NCBI GenBank assembly: GCA_900129675.1
Contig: FSRD01000001.1
Location: 1,601,501 to 1,665,500 of the forward strand
DNA from: Bradyrhizobium erythrophlei
GTDB lineage: Bacteria > Pseudomonadota > Alphaproteobacteria > Rhizobiales > Xanthobacteraceae
DNA: 64,000 bases
Direction: 5' to 3'
Positions 1 to 8,049 of the stretch are shown piece by piece. The translations under genes and the position numbers were made by a program. How positions within the stretch are numbered: the stretch's first letter is position 1; every line of letters starts with the position of its first letter. The notes under the pieces are model-generated. The model worked only from the letters and a program-made list of their open reading frames with translations. It did no database searches and was not told the origin of the DNA.

Positions 1-326
1 ACAACGATCGCATTTCGATCACGCCATTCGCCGGCAATACCGATCCGCCGCCGGTGACGGCGACCGCGAACCCGTCCTATCAGATGCTCACCAAGACCAT
101 TCGCGAGATCTATCCCGACGTCATCGTCGCCCCCGGCCTGATGATCGCCGCGACCGACTCGCGCCACTATGCCGGTATCACCGACAGTATTTTCCGGTTC
201 TCGCCGGTGCGCGCGAACTCCGACGACCTGAAGCGCTTTCACGGCACCAACGAGCGCCTCAGCATCGAGGGCTATGCCGACATGATCCGGTTCTACCGGC
301 GGCTGATCGAGAATAGTGCGGGGTAG
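1..326 (+). CDS. M20 family metallopeptidase, C-terminal part
   Basis: This is the last ~107 codons of a gene that begins before the window. The frame is open from base 3 to the stop at 326. The visible part carries TDSRHY, whose histidine is a usual zinc ligand of M20 peptidases, and near the end FHGTNERLS, the conserved C-terminal histidine/Asn-Glu segment of the carboxypeptidase S / PM20D1 branch. Family members hydrolyse or condense N-acyl amino acids or small peptides with a two-zinc centre. Substrate and localisation cannot be judged because the N-terminus is missing. It is followed at once by a dispersed inverted repeat. Confidence 0.8.
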   Translation, partial: NDRISITPFAGNTDPPPVTATANPSYQMLTKTIREIYPDVIVAPGLMIAATDSRHYAGITDSIFRFSPVRANSDDLKRFHGTNERLSIEGYADMIRFYRRLIENSAG

Positions 327-337
327 AAGCTTCTTCC

Positions 338-421
338 GTCATTGCGAGCGAAGCGAAGCAATCCATGCTCGCAACACGAGGAAAGAATGGATTGCTTGTC
401 GCTTTGCTCCTCGCAATGACG
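338..421. repeat. Dispersed inverted repeat, family A
   Basis: The element begins CGTCATTGCGAGCGAAGCG and ends with the inverted version CTCCTCGCAATGACG, with an internal GCAATCCAT/ATGGATTGC pair. Related copies lie at 6425-6544 and 47740-47823. It sits between the M20 peptidase stop and the convergent folD stop and could form a long hairpin in transcripts from either side. Confidence 0.85.
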
Positions 422-438
422 GTGAGAGAGAGTGAGCT

Positions 439-1323
439 TCACACCCCGGGCTTCGGCAGCCCGCGAATCGCGCAGGCCGCGCGCAGCGTATTGACCAACA
501 GGCACGCCACCGTCATTTGCCCGACGCCGCCGGGCACCGGCGTGATCGCGCCGGCGACGTGGAGCGCTTCCTGGAAGGCGACATCGCCGACCAGCCTTGT
601 CTTGCCGTCGGCGGCCGGCATCCGGTTGATGCCGACGTCGATCACGGTGGCACCGGGCTTGATCCAGTCGCCGCGCACCATCTCCGGCTTGCCGACGGCG
701 GCATAGACCAGGTCGGCGCGGGCGCAGAGTTTTGCGAGGTCCCGCGAGCGCGAATGCGCGATCTTCACCGTGGCGTGTTCGTTCAGCAGCAATTGCACCA
801 GCGGACGGCCGACCAGATTGGAGCGGCCGATGACGATGGCGTCGAGCCCTTCCAGCGAGGCATGCACGCTCTTGGTCAGGATGATGCAGCCGAGCGGCGT
901 GCACGGCGACAATGCGGCAAAACCGCCGGCAAGCCGGCCGGCGTTGTGTGGATGCAGCCCATCGACGTCCTTGGCGGGATCGATGGCATTCATGATGGTT
1001 TCGGTATGCAGCGATTTCGGCAGCGGCAATTGCACCAGGATGCCGTGTACCAGGGGATCGCGGTTCAGCCGCGCGATCAGCGCCAGCAGATCGGCCTCTG
1101 CGACGTCCGCCGGCAGCTTGTGCTCGAAGGAAGCCATGCCGGCTTCCTGCGTCTGCTTGTGCTTGCTGCGGACATAGACCTCGCTGGCGGGGTCGTTTCC
1201 GACCAGCACCACGGCGAGACCCGGGGTTAGCTGATGCTCGCGCTTGACGCGGGCGACCTCGTCCGCCACGCGGGCGCGAAGTTCCGATGCAATGACCTTT
1301 CCATCGATGATGCGGGCCGTCAT
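439..1323 (-). CDS. folD: Bifunctional methylenetetrahydrofolate dehydrogenase / methenyltetrahydrofolate cyclohydrolase FolD
   Basis: At 294 aa the protein has normal FolD length. The enzyme interconverts 5,10-methylene-, 5,10-methenyl- and 10-formyl-tetrahydrofolate using NADP in the cytoplasm, supplying one-carbon units for purines and fMet-tRNA. Seen in the sequence: the YVRSK segment with the likely catalytic lysine at residue 54, the KDVDGLHP substrate motif, GRSNLVGRP of the nucleotide-binding site, and the terminal PGGVGQMT motif (usually PGGVGPMT). It starts with ATG at 1323, directly downstream of DUF167 and yggT on the same strand, and these three probably form one transcript. purH, another one-carbon/purine gene, lies elsewhere in the window. 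Confidence 0.97.
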   Translation of the reverse strand: MTARIIDGKVIASELRARVADEVARVKREHQLTPGLAVVLVGNDPASEVYVRSKHKQTQEAGMASFEHKLPADVAEADLLALIARLNRDPLVHGILVQLPLPKSLHTETIMNAIDPAKDVDGLHPHNAGRLAGGFAALSPCTPLGCIILTKSVHASLEGLDAIVIGRSNLVGRPLVQLLLNEHATVKIAHSRSRDLAKLCARADLVYAAVGKPEMVRGDWIKPGATVIDVGINRMPAADGKTRLVGDVAFQEALHVAGAITPVPGGVGQMTVACLLVNTLRAACAIRGLPKPGV

Positions 1324-1351
1324 TTCAATCCTTCGTTTGCTCTCAAGCGCG

Positions 1352-1675
1352 CTAATCCGCCTTGGCCGCGGTCAGTTTTCGTAAAGTCTCGCCAAGCAGT
1401 TTTGGATCGCCGTCGACCGCGACCTGCTTCAGCCGCGACGTCACGCCGGACAAGATCTTCACCCTGGCCTTGGGCACGCCGAGCGCCTTGGCCAACAGCT
1501 CCGTGACCGCACGGTTGGCCTCGCCGCCATCGGCAATGGCACGGACGCGCACCTTGAGCACGATCCGGCCATTGGCGAGCGTCTCGATCCCATCGATGTC
1601 GTCCCGGCCGCCGCGCGGCGTCACGCGCAATGCGACACTGATGCCCTCGGTGGAATATCGCCAAGGATCTGTCAG
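1352..1675 (-). CDS. DUF167 (YggU) family protein
   Basis: This is a small YggU/DUF167 protein of unknown biochemical function, recognised by [13 protein letters not shown] near the N-terminus and the [10 protein letters not shown] segment in the middle. The start is uncertain. A TTG at 1630 gives 92 aa, but the in-frame sequence upstream ([15 protein letters not shown]) resembles the usual N-terminus of the family, and the first possible start that includes it is a CTG at 1675. A stop codon closes the frame four codons further up. No ATG or GTG is available, so a CTG start is inferred from family resemblance only. It lies between yggT and folD on the same strand. Confidence 0.8.
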   Translation of the reverse strand: MTDPWRYSTEGISVALRVTPRGGRDDIDGIETLANGRIVLKVRVRAIADGGEANRAVTELLAKALGVPKARVKILSGVTSRLKQVAVDGDPKLLGETLRKLTAAKAD

Positions 1676-1690
1676 ATGCCGCTACTCCGA

Positions 1691-1981
1691 TCAGAACACG
1701 CTGGGATAGATGTAGTAGGTGATCACCCGCTGGATGAACATGATGATCAGGATCACGATGATCGGCGAGATATCGAGGCCACCCAGATTGGGCATGATCC
1801 GGCGGACCGGCGCCAGCACCGGTTCCGTGATCCGGTACAGGAACTCGGCGACCGCCGAGACGAACTGGTTGCGCGTATTCACGACATTGAAGGCGATCAG
1901 CCAGGACAGGATGGCGGAGGCGATCAATAACCAGACATAGAGGTCGAGGACGATGAGGACGATGTCGAGGACAGCGCGCAT
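1691..1981 (-). CDS. YggT family integral membrane protein
   Basis: This 96-aa protein has two hydrophobic segments, roughly residues 3-30 and 70-92, separated by the conserved RITEPVLAPVRRIMP stretch that defines the YggT family. YggT proteins are inner-membrane proteins whose role is not settled; links to cell-shape/division and osmotic stress have been suggested in other bacteria. It heads the minus-strand set yggT-DUF167-folD, and its stop lies 15 bases before the probable DUF167 start. Confidence 0.92.
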   Translation of the reverse strand: MRAVLDIVLIVLDLYVWLLIASAILSWLIAFNVVNTRNQFVSAVAEFLYRITEPVLAPVRRIMPNLGGLDISPIIVILIIMFIQRVITYYIYPSVF

Positions 1982-2088
1982 GTGAGGGGGGGCTCGCAGG
2001 AGGGGTACAGCAGCTAGATATCGGTTCAGCCCCCCGCAAACAAGGGAAGTTCCCGGCCAAAGACACCTAAAACGGCTCTTTCACGTTC

Positions 2089-2117
2089 TTGACTTGACCT
2101 TGGGGCGGACTGTAAAT
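2089..2117 (+). promoter_or_regulatory. Putative sigma-70 promoter of tRNA-Ala
   Basis: TTGACT at 2089-2094 is followed after 16 bases by TGTAAA (4 of 6 matches to the -10 consensus). This places transcription start about 40 bases before the mature tRNA at 2162. No coding sequence occupies the stretch 1982-2161. Confidence 0.4.
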
Positions 2118-2161
2118 GGCGCCGATTGTCGGCCGGATTCACGTTACGAACCGGCCGCGAC

Positions 2162-2237
<76 letters not shown>

Positions 2238-2311
2238 GCCTTCGCTTGCTTCGCAAGCTACGGCTCGGCAAGCCACGCCGTGCCCTATCGTAGCGAGGCA
2301 AGCGAAGGCTG
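2238..2311. repeat. Inverted repeat abutting tRNA-Ala
   Basis: The arms are GCCTTCGCTTGCTTCG at the left end and a matching GCAAGCGAAGGC at the right end, with an inner CAAGCTACGG / CGTAGCGAGG pair. The left arm starts at the base after the encoded CCA, so it would fold just downstream of the tRNA and could act in 3' processing or termination. Confidence 0.6.
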
Positions 2312-2376
2312 CCGCGCCGTAGCCCAAGGGGCGAAGGCGGGCTCTATCGGCAAACCTTCCCTCACGAACCTCCCCC

Positions 2377-3189
2377 CTACTTCCCCGTAAACCGCGGCGG
2401 CCGCTTCTCCATGAAGCTCGCCACCCCCTCCCTGAAATCGCTGCCCTTCAGCGCCACCTGCATCTCCCGGTTGGCGTCGATGGTGGCTTCCGCCAGCGTC
2501 TGGAACGGCACGTCGTAGAGCTGGCGCTTGATCACCGAGATCGCGCTGGGCGAGACGAAATCGGCCAGATCGCGCGCATAGGCATAAGTCTGCTCGCGCA
2601 ACTGGTCCGGCGGATAGATCCGGTTGACCAGACCGATGCGCAGCGCCTCGTCACTATAAACCCGCCGCGCCGACATCAGGAGATCGAGTGCGTTGGCGTG
2701 GCCGACGATGTGCGGCAGCATCCAGCTGATGCCGTGTTCGGCGATCAGGCCGCGGCGCGAGAACGCGGTGGTGAACACGGTGTTGTCGGCGGCAAACCGC
2801 AGGTCGCAATAGAGCGCATGGACCAGCCCGATGCCGGCGGTGGCGCCGTTCAGCATGCCGATGACGGGTTTTGGGATCGCCGGATAATAGGCGTAGCGCG
2901 TCTGCCAGTCCGGCCGGCGGTTCATGTCGAACGGCGGCGTGCTTTCGCCGCGCCTGATCTCGTTGGGGTCGATCGCCTTCAACCCTTCCATATCGGCGCC
3001 GGCGCAGAAGGCGCGGCCCGCACCGGTCAGCACGATGACGCGCACATTGTCGTCGCCGGCGGCGGCCTCCATCGCGTGGCGCACATCGCGCTCCATGATC
3101 GCGGTCCAGGCGTTCATGCGGTCGGGCCGGTTGAGCGTAATGGTCGCGATCCTGTCGCTGACCTCGTAAAGAATATGCTGATAGTCCAC
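2377..3189 (-). CDS. Enoyl-CoA hydratase/isomerase (crotonase) family protein
   Basis: This 270-aa crotonase-fold protein starts with GTG. The oxyanion-hole segments AFCAGAD and GATAGIG are clear, showing that it binds an acyl-CoA thioester. In the stretch where classical enoyl-CoA hydratase carries its two catalytic glutamates, this protein has GLVHALYCD and RRGLIAEHGISWMLP, so only one acidic residue, in AEHG, is in the active-site neighbourhood. The reaction is therefore uncertain: hydratase, isomerase or another crotonase activity. It is followed upstream on the same strand by an NTF2-like protein, which suggests a small catabolic unit. Confidence 0.85.
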   Translation of the reverse strand: MDYQHILYEVSDRIATITLNRPDRMNAWTAIMERDVRHAMEAAAGDDNVRVIVLTGAGRAFCAGADMEGLKAIDPNEIRRGESTPPFDMNRRPDWQTRYAYYPAIPKPVIGMLNGATAGIGLVHALYCDLRFAADNTVFTTAFSRRGLIAEHGISWMLPHIVGHANALDLLMSARRVYSDEALRIGLVNRIYPPDQLREQTYAYARDLADFVSPSAISVIKRQLYDVPFQTLAEATIDANREMQVALKGSDFREGVASFMEKRPPRFTGK

Positions 3190-3214
3190 CGCGAATCTCC
3201 CGTTAGGTTTTCTG

Positions 3215-3721
3215 TTATTGATTTTTCGCGCGCGAACCTTTCGGCCGCGCCAGATAGTCCTTCGTTTCCGGCCGCTCCTTGAGCCATTCGGTCCAGCGCC
3301 TGAACACTTTGGTCATTCGCTCCGGCTCGACGCCGAGCTGCGCCATCGCAACCCCGCCGTTGACGGATTCCCGGTATTCGGCAATCAGGCCGTCCCGCAC
3401 GATGAAGCGGCTGATGCCGTCGATCACCACATGCCGGCCTTTGAATTGCGGAACGCTGGAGGTGAAACTCGACAGCGACCAGGCATATCCCTGGCGGCCG
3501 TCGAACACGGGGTCGAACATTTCCCAGCGATAATCGGTGGCATCGCGGTGAAACAGATCCTGCATCATATGCGCGATCTCGGCGCGGCCTTTGTGCGGGC
3601 CATAGATATAGTCGTGATAAACCGCATCATCGGTGAAATGATCGGCAAAGCGCGCGCCGTCGCCGGATTCCGCCGAGCGCGTGAAATCATTCAATAGCCG
3701 CGCGAATTCATCGCCGGTCAT
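3215..3721 (-). CDS. NTF2-like / SnoaL-type protein
   Basis: This 168-aa protein has a cone-shaped alpha+beta barrel of the nuclear transport factor 2 superfamily, inferred from FARLLNDFTRSAESGDG at the start, followed by HFTDDAVYHDY and late strands ending in FIVRDGLIAEYRE. Such proteins are either small polyketide-cyclase/isomerase-like enzymes or accessory subunits. It lies 25 bases upstream of the crotonase gene on the same strand, so the two are probably cotranscribed and may act on the same CoA or steroid-like substrate. The substrate is unknown. Confidence 0.8.
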   Translation of the reverse strand: MTGDEFARLLNDFTRSAESGDGARFADHFTDDAVYHDYIYGPHKGRAEIAHMMQDLFHRDATDYRWEMFDPVFDGRQGYAWSLSSFTSSVPQFKGRHVVIDGISRFIVRDGLIAEYRESVNGGVAMAQLGVEPERMTKVFRRWTEWLKERPETKDYLARPKGSRAKNQ

Positions 3722-3829
3722 GTCGCCTCCCGTTCGCCCGCTTGTACCGATGCGGGCTTGCGCGTGCAGACTATCACATCTCTGAATTTGGAAAGGCGAT
3801 TGAAGCGGCCGCGATATTCCGTGCGGCGG

Positions 3830-4621
3830 CTATTCGGCGGCTTCCGACATGATCACGCGCGGCATGCGCGTGAGCCAGCCGTCGATGAAATTCTTCAGCC
3901 ATGCGCGTTCGGCGACGTCGCGCACGGCACGATCTTGGAAGTGAAGATGACGCGGTTGGGCGCCCGGCGAATCCATTCGCACGCAGCCGCGCGTGGTCCA
4001 GCGATGCATCATCGCGTAGGTGACATCAGGATGAAACTGGAGGCCGAACGCATTGCCGGACTGGAATGCCTGCACCGGAAAATCGTCGCCCTCGGCGAGC
4101 AATTCGCAACCTGCGGGCAGTTCGAAGCCCTCGCCATGCCAGTGATAGACGCGGTCCGGCCAGTTCGGGCAGAGCACATGTCCGGCTCGCGTCGGGCGGA
4201 TCGGGTAGTATCCGACTTCGACGCGGCCTTGCGGATGCGGTGCGACCGGCGCGCCCAATTGTTTGGCAAGCATCTGCGCGCCGAGGCAGATGCCGAGAAA
4301 CGGCCGCTGCTCCCGCAAGGGGACTTCGATCCAGTCGATTTCCCGGCGGACGTAATCATCGCCATCATTGGCGCTCATCGGGCCGCCGAAGATGACCGCG
4401 CCGGCATGCCGGTCCAGCGTTTCCGGCAGCGGGTCGCCAAAACGCGGGCGCCTGATGTCGAGGCCGTGACCGAGCGCGCGCAAGGCATTGCCGACCCGGC
4501 CCGGCGTCGAGGTTTCCTGGTGCAGGACGATCAAAACCGGCGGCAAGGGCGGCGTAACCGCTATTGGCCTTCCCCCGGGGAAGGGCAGCACGACATTGGT
4601 TTGGTTCGACCGGAACGACAT
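3830..4621 (-). CDS. Class I glutamine amidotransferase-like protein
   Basis: The protein is 263 aa from the ATG at 4621; a TTG at 4660 would add 13 residues. It belongs to the GuaA-like stand-alone amidotransferase group. The nucleophile elbow FLGICLGAQ places cysteine at about residue 112, and a late LQFHPDVTY supplies the histidine. Classical triads end in HPE, while here the acidic position is Asp (HPD). Such proteins release ammonia from glutamine for transfer to an unknown acceptor, or are peptidase-like. No synthetase partner is adjacent. Confidence 0.85.
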   Translation of the reverse strand: MSFRSNQTNVVLPFPGGRPIAVTPPLPPVLIVLHQETSTPGRVGNALRALGHGLDIRRPRFGDPLPETLDRHAGAVIFGGPMSANDGDDYVRREIDWIEVPLREQRPFLGICLGAQMLAKQLGAPVAPHPQGRVEVGYYPIRPTRAGHVLCPNWPDRVYHWHGEGFELPAGCELLAEGDDFPVQAFQSGNAFGLQFHPDVTYAMMHRWTTRGCVRMDSPGAQPRHLHFQDRAVRDVAERAWLKNFIDGWLTRMPRVIMSEAAE

Positions 4622-4763
4622 CGATTTTGCCAGGAACCCCGCGAGGTAGGCGGCACGCAAGCTGCCAGCATACCTAAGTGATCCTTAATTTCAGGTGAGT
4701 TCACGCGAACTCATCTAAAATTTGGAAGCAAATCACGGGCCAGATAGCCCTTGACGGGATTTG

Positions 4764-5543
4764 TCAGCGCCGGCCCAGCTGAAGGCGGCCGACCACCGCC
4801 GAAATGAACCAGCGCGGGAACAGCCGGAGCAGGAGCGGCACAATCTTGATGCCAAGGCCCGGCAGCACCGCACGCTTGTTGGCCATCAGCCCGCGGTAGC
4901 CTTGCTGCGCGACATCCCGCGCCGAGACGCCCAGGATCGCCGAATCGAGTCCGGGCACGAACCCGGCACGGGCCTGAAATTCCGACGGCACAGGACCCGG
5001 ACACAACACGGTCACGCGCACGCCCAGCGGGGCCAGCTCGCGGCGCAGCGCCTCGGTGAAGGACAGCACATAGGCCTTGGAGGCGTAATACACCGCCATT
5101 CCCGGCCCCGGCAGAAAGCCGGCGATCGAGCCAACATTGAGGATGCCGCCGCGATTGCGGATCAGGGAATCGGAAAATCGCAGCGACAGGTCGGTCAGCG
5201 CGCGGATGTTGACCGTGATGATGTTGAGCTGCTCGGCGCGGTCGCGTTTGACCGCGCGACCGAACACGCCGAAGCCTGCATTGTTGACGACATATTCGAC
5301 GTCTGCGCCGGCCGCGCTCAAGGCTTTTGCGATCTTGTCACAGGCGTCGGGCTGCGTGAGATCGCAGGGAATCACAATCGGCGCAGCACCCCCGGCGGCG
5401 GTGATTTCTCCCGCCAACGTCGCCAGCCGATCCGCGCGCCGCGCCACCAGCGCCAGGCGGTGACCATGGGAGGCGAAAACGCGCGCCAGCTCGGTGCCTA
5501 TGCCCGCCGATGCACCGGTAATCAGCGTCACACGCTCGGTCAC
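4764..5543 (-). CDS. SDR family NAD(P)-dependent oxidoreductase
   Basis: This is a 259-aa classical short-chain dehydrogenase with a GTG start. The N-terminal Rossmann motif TGASAGIG, the NNAGFG motif, the serine of NVGSIAGF and the YYASK catalytic motif are all present. The C-terminal tail is rich in hydrophobic and basic residues, as in DltE/YqjQ-like members that act on lipid-like ketones or alcohols near the membrane. Substrate is unknown. It stands alone: the amidotransferase lies downstream on the same strand, 143 bases away. Confidence 0.88.
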   Translation of the reverse strand: MTERVTLITGASAGIGTELARVFASHGHRLALVARRADRLATLAGEITAAGGAAPIVIPCDLTQPDACDKIAKALSAAGADVEYVVNNAGFGVFGRAVKRDRAEQLNIITVNIRALTDLSLRFSDSLIRNRGGILNVGSIAGFLPGPGMAVYYASKAYVLSFTEALRRELAPLGVRVTVLCPGPVPSEFQARAGFVPGLDSAILGVSARDVAQQGYRGLMANKRAVLPGLGIKIVPLLLRLFPRWFISAVVGRLQLGRR

Positions 5544-5780
5544 GATTGAATGCTCTTAAATCAATTGCAGAGATGCCGCGAACGCGGGACGAGAGCATAG
5601 GCCCATGGTGGGACGCAAGCTACCCGCGGGCATGTCGGCATGCATACGAACGGCATTGGCGAATTGAAATGCAACATTTTCAGGCTAATCGCGCGTGAGG
5701 GCGGCGGATTGCGCCGCACATTAAAATTTCGTCATCTGGGACAAAGTACGGTCGGCGACAGAGCCCCGATCAGAGGCGTG

Positions 5781-6284
5781 TCAGATTGCCGCGTCTGCGA
5801 CGCCCCAGGGACCTCGCGGCAGCGCGGATTGCTTCTCCGCCACCCGATGCTTGAGATCGATGCGGTCGCGCGAGGAAACGCCGAGCAGATCGGCGGCGCG
5901 CCAGACCACATTGTCCTCGAATTCGCTGACCTGGCCGTCGGCATAGACCAGCTCCCACATCATCTCGACGATGCGCAAGCGGCCCTCTTCATTCACCGAA
6001 CGCATGATGACGCTGGTGAAATGATAGAGATCGACCGCCTCGCCTTCGATCCGGGTCGCCGACGCGATCAGCTTGTCCGCGTCGCCGGGATCGAGCTTGA
6101 AGCGGCTTTCGATCAGGCCGTGCAGCTTGCGCTTCTCGATCTCGGTCGGCTCGCCGTCGAGCGAGACGACATGGACCAGGAGTGCGGTCGCGGCCAGACG
6201 AAAATCGGTGTCGTCGAAGCTGCGATCACCATTCGCATCGGGCGAGACAATATCGGCAATGAATTGGCGAAGTCCGTCGAGCAT
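5781..6284 (-). CDS. TerB-like (tellurite resistance TerB family) protein
   Basis: The protein is 167 aa from the ATG at 6284; a longer frame reaches 6383 but adds sequence with no family resemblance. It is all-helical with acidic metal-binding-like loops: SPDANGDRSFDD near residue 15, VSLDGEPTEIEK near 45 and VYADGQVSEFED near 118, the last two being the paired D-G-x-x-x-x-E loops of TerB/DjlA-type domains. The family is associated with membrane stress and metal binding, but precise function is unknown. A family A repeat follows its upstream side. Confidence 0.82.
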   Translation of the reverse strand: MLDGLRQFIADIVSPDANGDRSFDDTDFRLAATALLVHVVSLDGEPTEIEKRKLHGLIESRFKLDPGDADKLIASATRIEGEAVDLYHFTSVIMRSVNEEGRLRIVEMMWELVYADGQVSEFEDNVVWRAADLLGVSSRDRIDLKHRVAEKQSALPRGPWGVADAAI

Positions 6285-6424
6285 CGAGGTCTCTGTCGAT
6301 TGAGGTTTGATGAGGGATATATGGCGTGGAAAGTCAGCTCGCGCAATCGGCACGGTTCCGCGCCAAGCATTACGTTTAGGCAATCTCTTGGACTAACCAC
6401 CCCGGCAAGCGGGAGTCCCAATGC

Positions 6425-6544
6425 CGTCATTGCGAGCGAAGCGAAGCAATCCATCGCGCTGCGGAAAGAAAGAATGGATTGCTTCGTCGCGGAGCCTGTC
6501 ATCGGGCGCGCATTCGCGCGACCCGTTGGCTCCTCGCAATGACG
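6425..6544. repeat. Dispersed inverted repeat, family A
   Basis: It has the same ends as the copy at 338-421 (CGTCATTGCGAGCGAAGCG and CTCCTCGCAATGACG) but a longer core that includes the GGAGCCTGTCATCGGGCG insert. It fills the gap between the TerB-like and cyclase genes. Confidence 0.85.
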
Positions 6545-6575
6545 GATGCGACGACTGTGCCCGGAATCTACGCGC

Positions 6576-7985
6576 TCAAGGTATCTCGTACACCACGATC
6601 TTGTCGGCGATGCCGCGCAACGCCGCCTGCTTCTGGATCGGCTTGATCGCTTCCCGCTCCAGGATCGTGGCCACCGCAGGCGAGTCGATGATCGGGCCGG
6701 TGATGTGGATCTCCTGCGAGGTCGACAGGCTCTGCACCCGGGCTGCGATATTGACGGTCTGGCCGAAATAATCCTGCCGCTCGTTGAGCATCACCGCGAG
6801 GCACGGGCCCTCGTGAATTCCGATCTTGACGATCAGATCCTCCTTGCCGCGCTCGGCATTGAGCGCCGCCATCGCGGCCCGCATCCGAAGCCCCGCGGCC
6901 AGCGCGTGCTCGGGCCGGATGAAGGTCGCCATCACGGCATCGCCGATGGTTTTGACGACCGCGCCCTTTTCCGATGAGATGATCTCCAGCAGCGCGTGGA
7001 AATGCGCGCGCACCAGATCGAAGGCGGCGAGATCGCCGACCCGCTCGTACAGCGCCGTCGATCCCTTCAGGTCGGTGAACAGGAATGTCAGCGAAGTGAT
7101 CTTGAGCCGCTGGTCGATGTTGAGATTGTCGGCCTTGTAGACGTCGCGGAACGTCTGGTTGGTCAACATCCGCTTGGCGGTGAGGAACGGCTTGCGCTTG
7201 CCGATCAGATGATGAAGCGCTTGCGCCGCGACAAACACCGACGGCAGCACCCGCACGCCGGCCTGGTTGTCGAGCGACAGTCGCAACGGGCCGGGCCGCA
7301 TCGTCATGGTCCCGGTCGGCGCCTCAATCCTGTTGTACATCAGCGACAATTGCTGACGCTCCTTGGTTGGCTCGCCCTGGACATCGATGAATTGGGCCGA
7401 GTGGGTCACCGGCTCGAACACGATGATGAATTCTTTCGGCAGCTGCAGCGACAGCACCGCCTTCTCGCCGGCCGGCAGTTCGAGCGCGTCAAGCACCACC
7501 TCGTTGGAGAGCGATGCAAACGACTCCTCGTCGAAGTCGACGCCGGAACTCCAGAATATCTGCTTGAAATAATCCCAGATCGGCAGCGTGTTCGGGTCGT
7601 GCGCCGCGATGCGCCGGACCCGCGGACTGACGGTGAACGCGACCTCGACCTGTTCGTCGACGGAAGCCTCATAGCCGCAGGCGCACAGCCCGCAATGATA
7701 GTCGTCGTGGCGCAGCGACTTCAGCGTCGAGTGGGCATCGAGCACGCCGCCGCAGCCCGGACACAGCACGTTCCAGGTCAGTTCGAACAGGCCGAGCCGC
7801 GAGGCATGGAGAAAGCCGGAAATCACCCGTTCCTCGTCGAGGCCGGTTCGCCGGGAGAAATCCAGCACGTTGACCCGATTGAGTTCGTGGTCCTTGCCCC
7901 GCTCGATCAGGTGCCGGATGGCATCCGCCACCGCCGGATCCGCGGTCTGCTTCAGTACCGAAAATTGTGCCTGGATATCGCTCAT
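6576..7985 (-). CDS. Class III adenylate/guanylate cyclase with N-terminal zinc-ribbon/DUF5939 region
   Basis: At 469 aa this is a soluble cyclase predicted to make cAMP or cGMP. The C-terminal third is a cyclase homology domain: FTDLKGSTALYE carries the first metal aspartate, KTIGDAVMA the second, and DYFGQTVNIAARV the Asn/Arg pair that stabilises the transition state. The first ~60 residues look like a winged-helix-type segment (VLDFSRRTGLDEERVISGF), followed by a cysteine cluster CPGCGG ... CGLCACGYE that looks like a zinc ribbon, then a DUF5939-like central region. No transmembrane segment is seen. The N-terminal regions presumably sense a ligand or partner; this is inference. Confidence 0.9.
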   Translation of the reverse strand: MSDIQAQFSVLKQTADPAVADAIRHLIERGKDHELNRVNVLDFSRRTGLDEERVISGFLHASRLGLFELTWNVLCPGCGGVLDAHSTLKSLRHDDYHCGLCACGYEASVDEQVEVAFTVSPRVRRIAAHDPNTLPIWDYFKQIFWSSGVDFDEESFASLSNEVVLDALELPAGEKAVLSLQLPKEFIIVFEPVTHSAQFIDVQGEPTKERQQLSLMYNRIEAPTGTMTMRPGPLRLSLDNQAGVRVLPSVFVAAQALHHLIGKRKPFLTAKRMLTNQTFRDVYKADNLNIDQRLKITSLTFLFTDLKGSTALYERVGDLAAFDLVRAHFHALLEIISSEKGAVVKTIGDAVMATFIRPEHALAAGLRMRAAMAALNAERGKEDLIVKIGIHEGPCLAVMLNERQDYFGQTVNIAARVQSLSTSQEIHITGPIIDSPAVATILEREAIKPIQKQAALRGIADKIVVYEIP

Positions 7986-8049
7986 GCCGGAACCTTAGAT
8001 GAGTTCGCCGGAGCCCCAAAACAAGGCCTTTCGCCCGAACCCGCTATAC

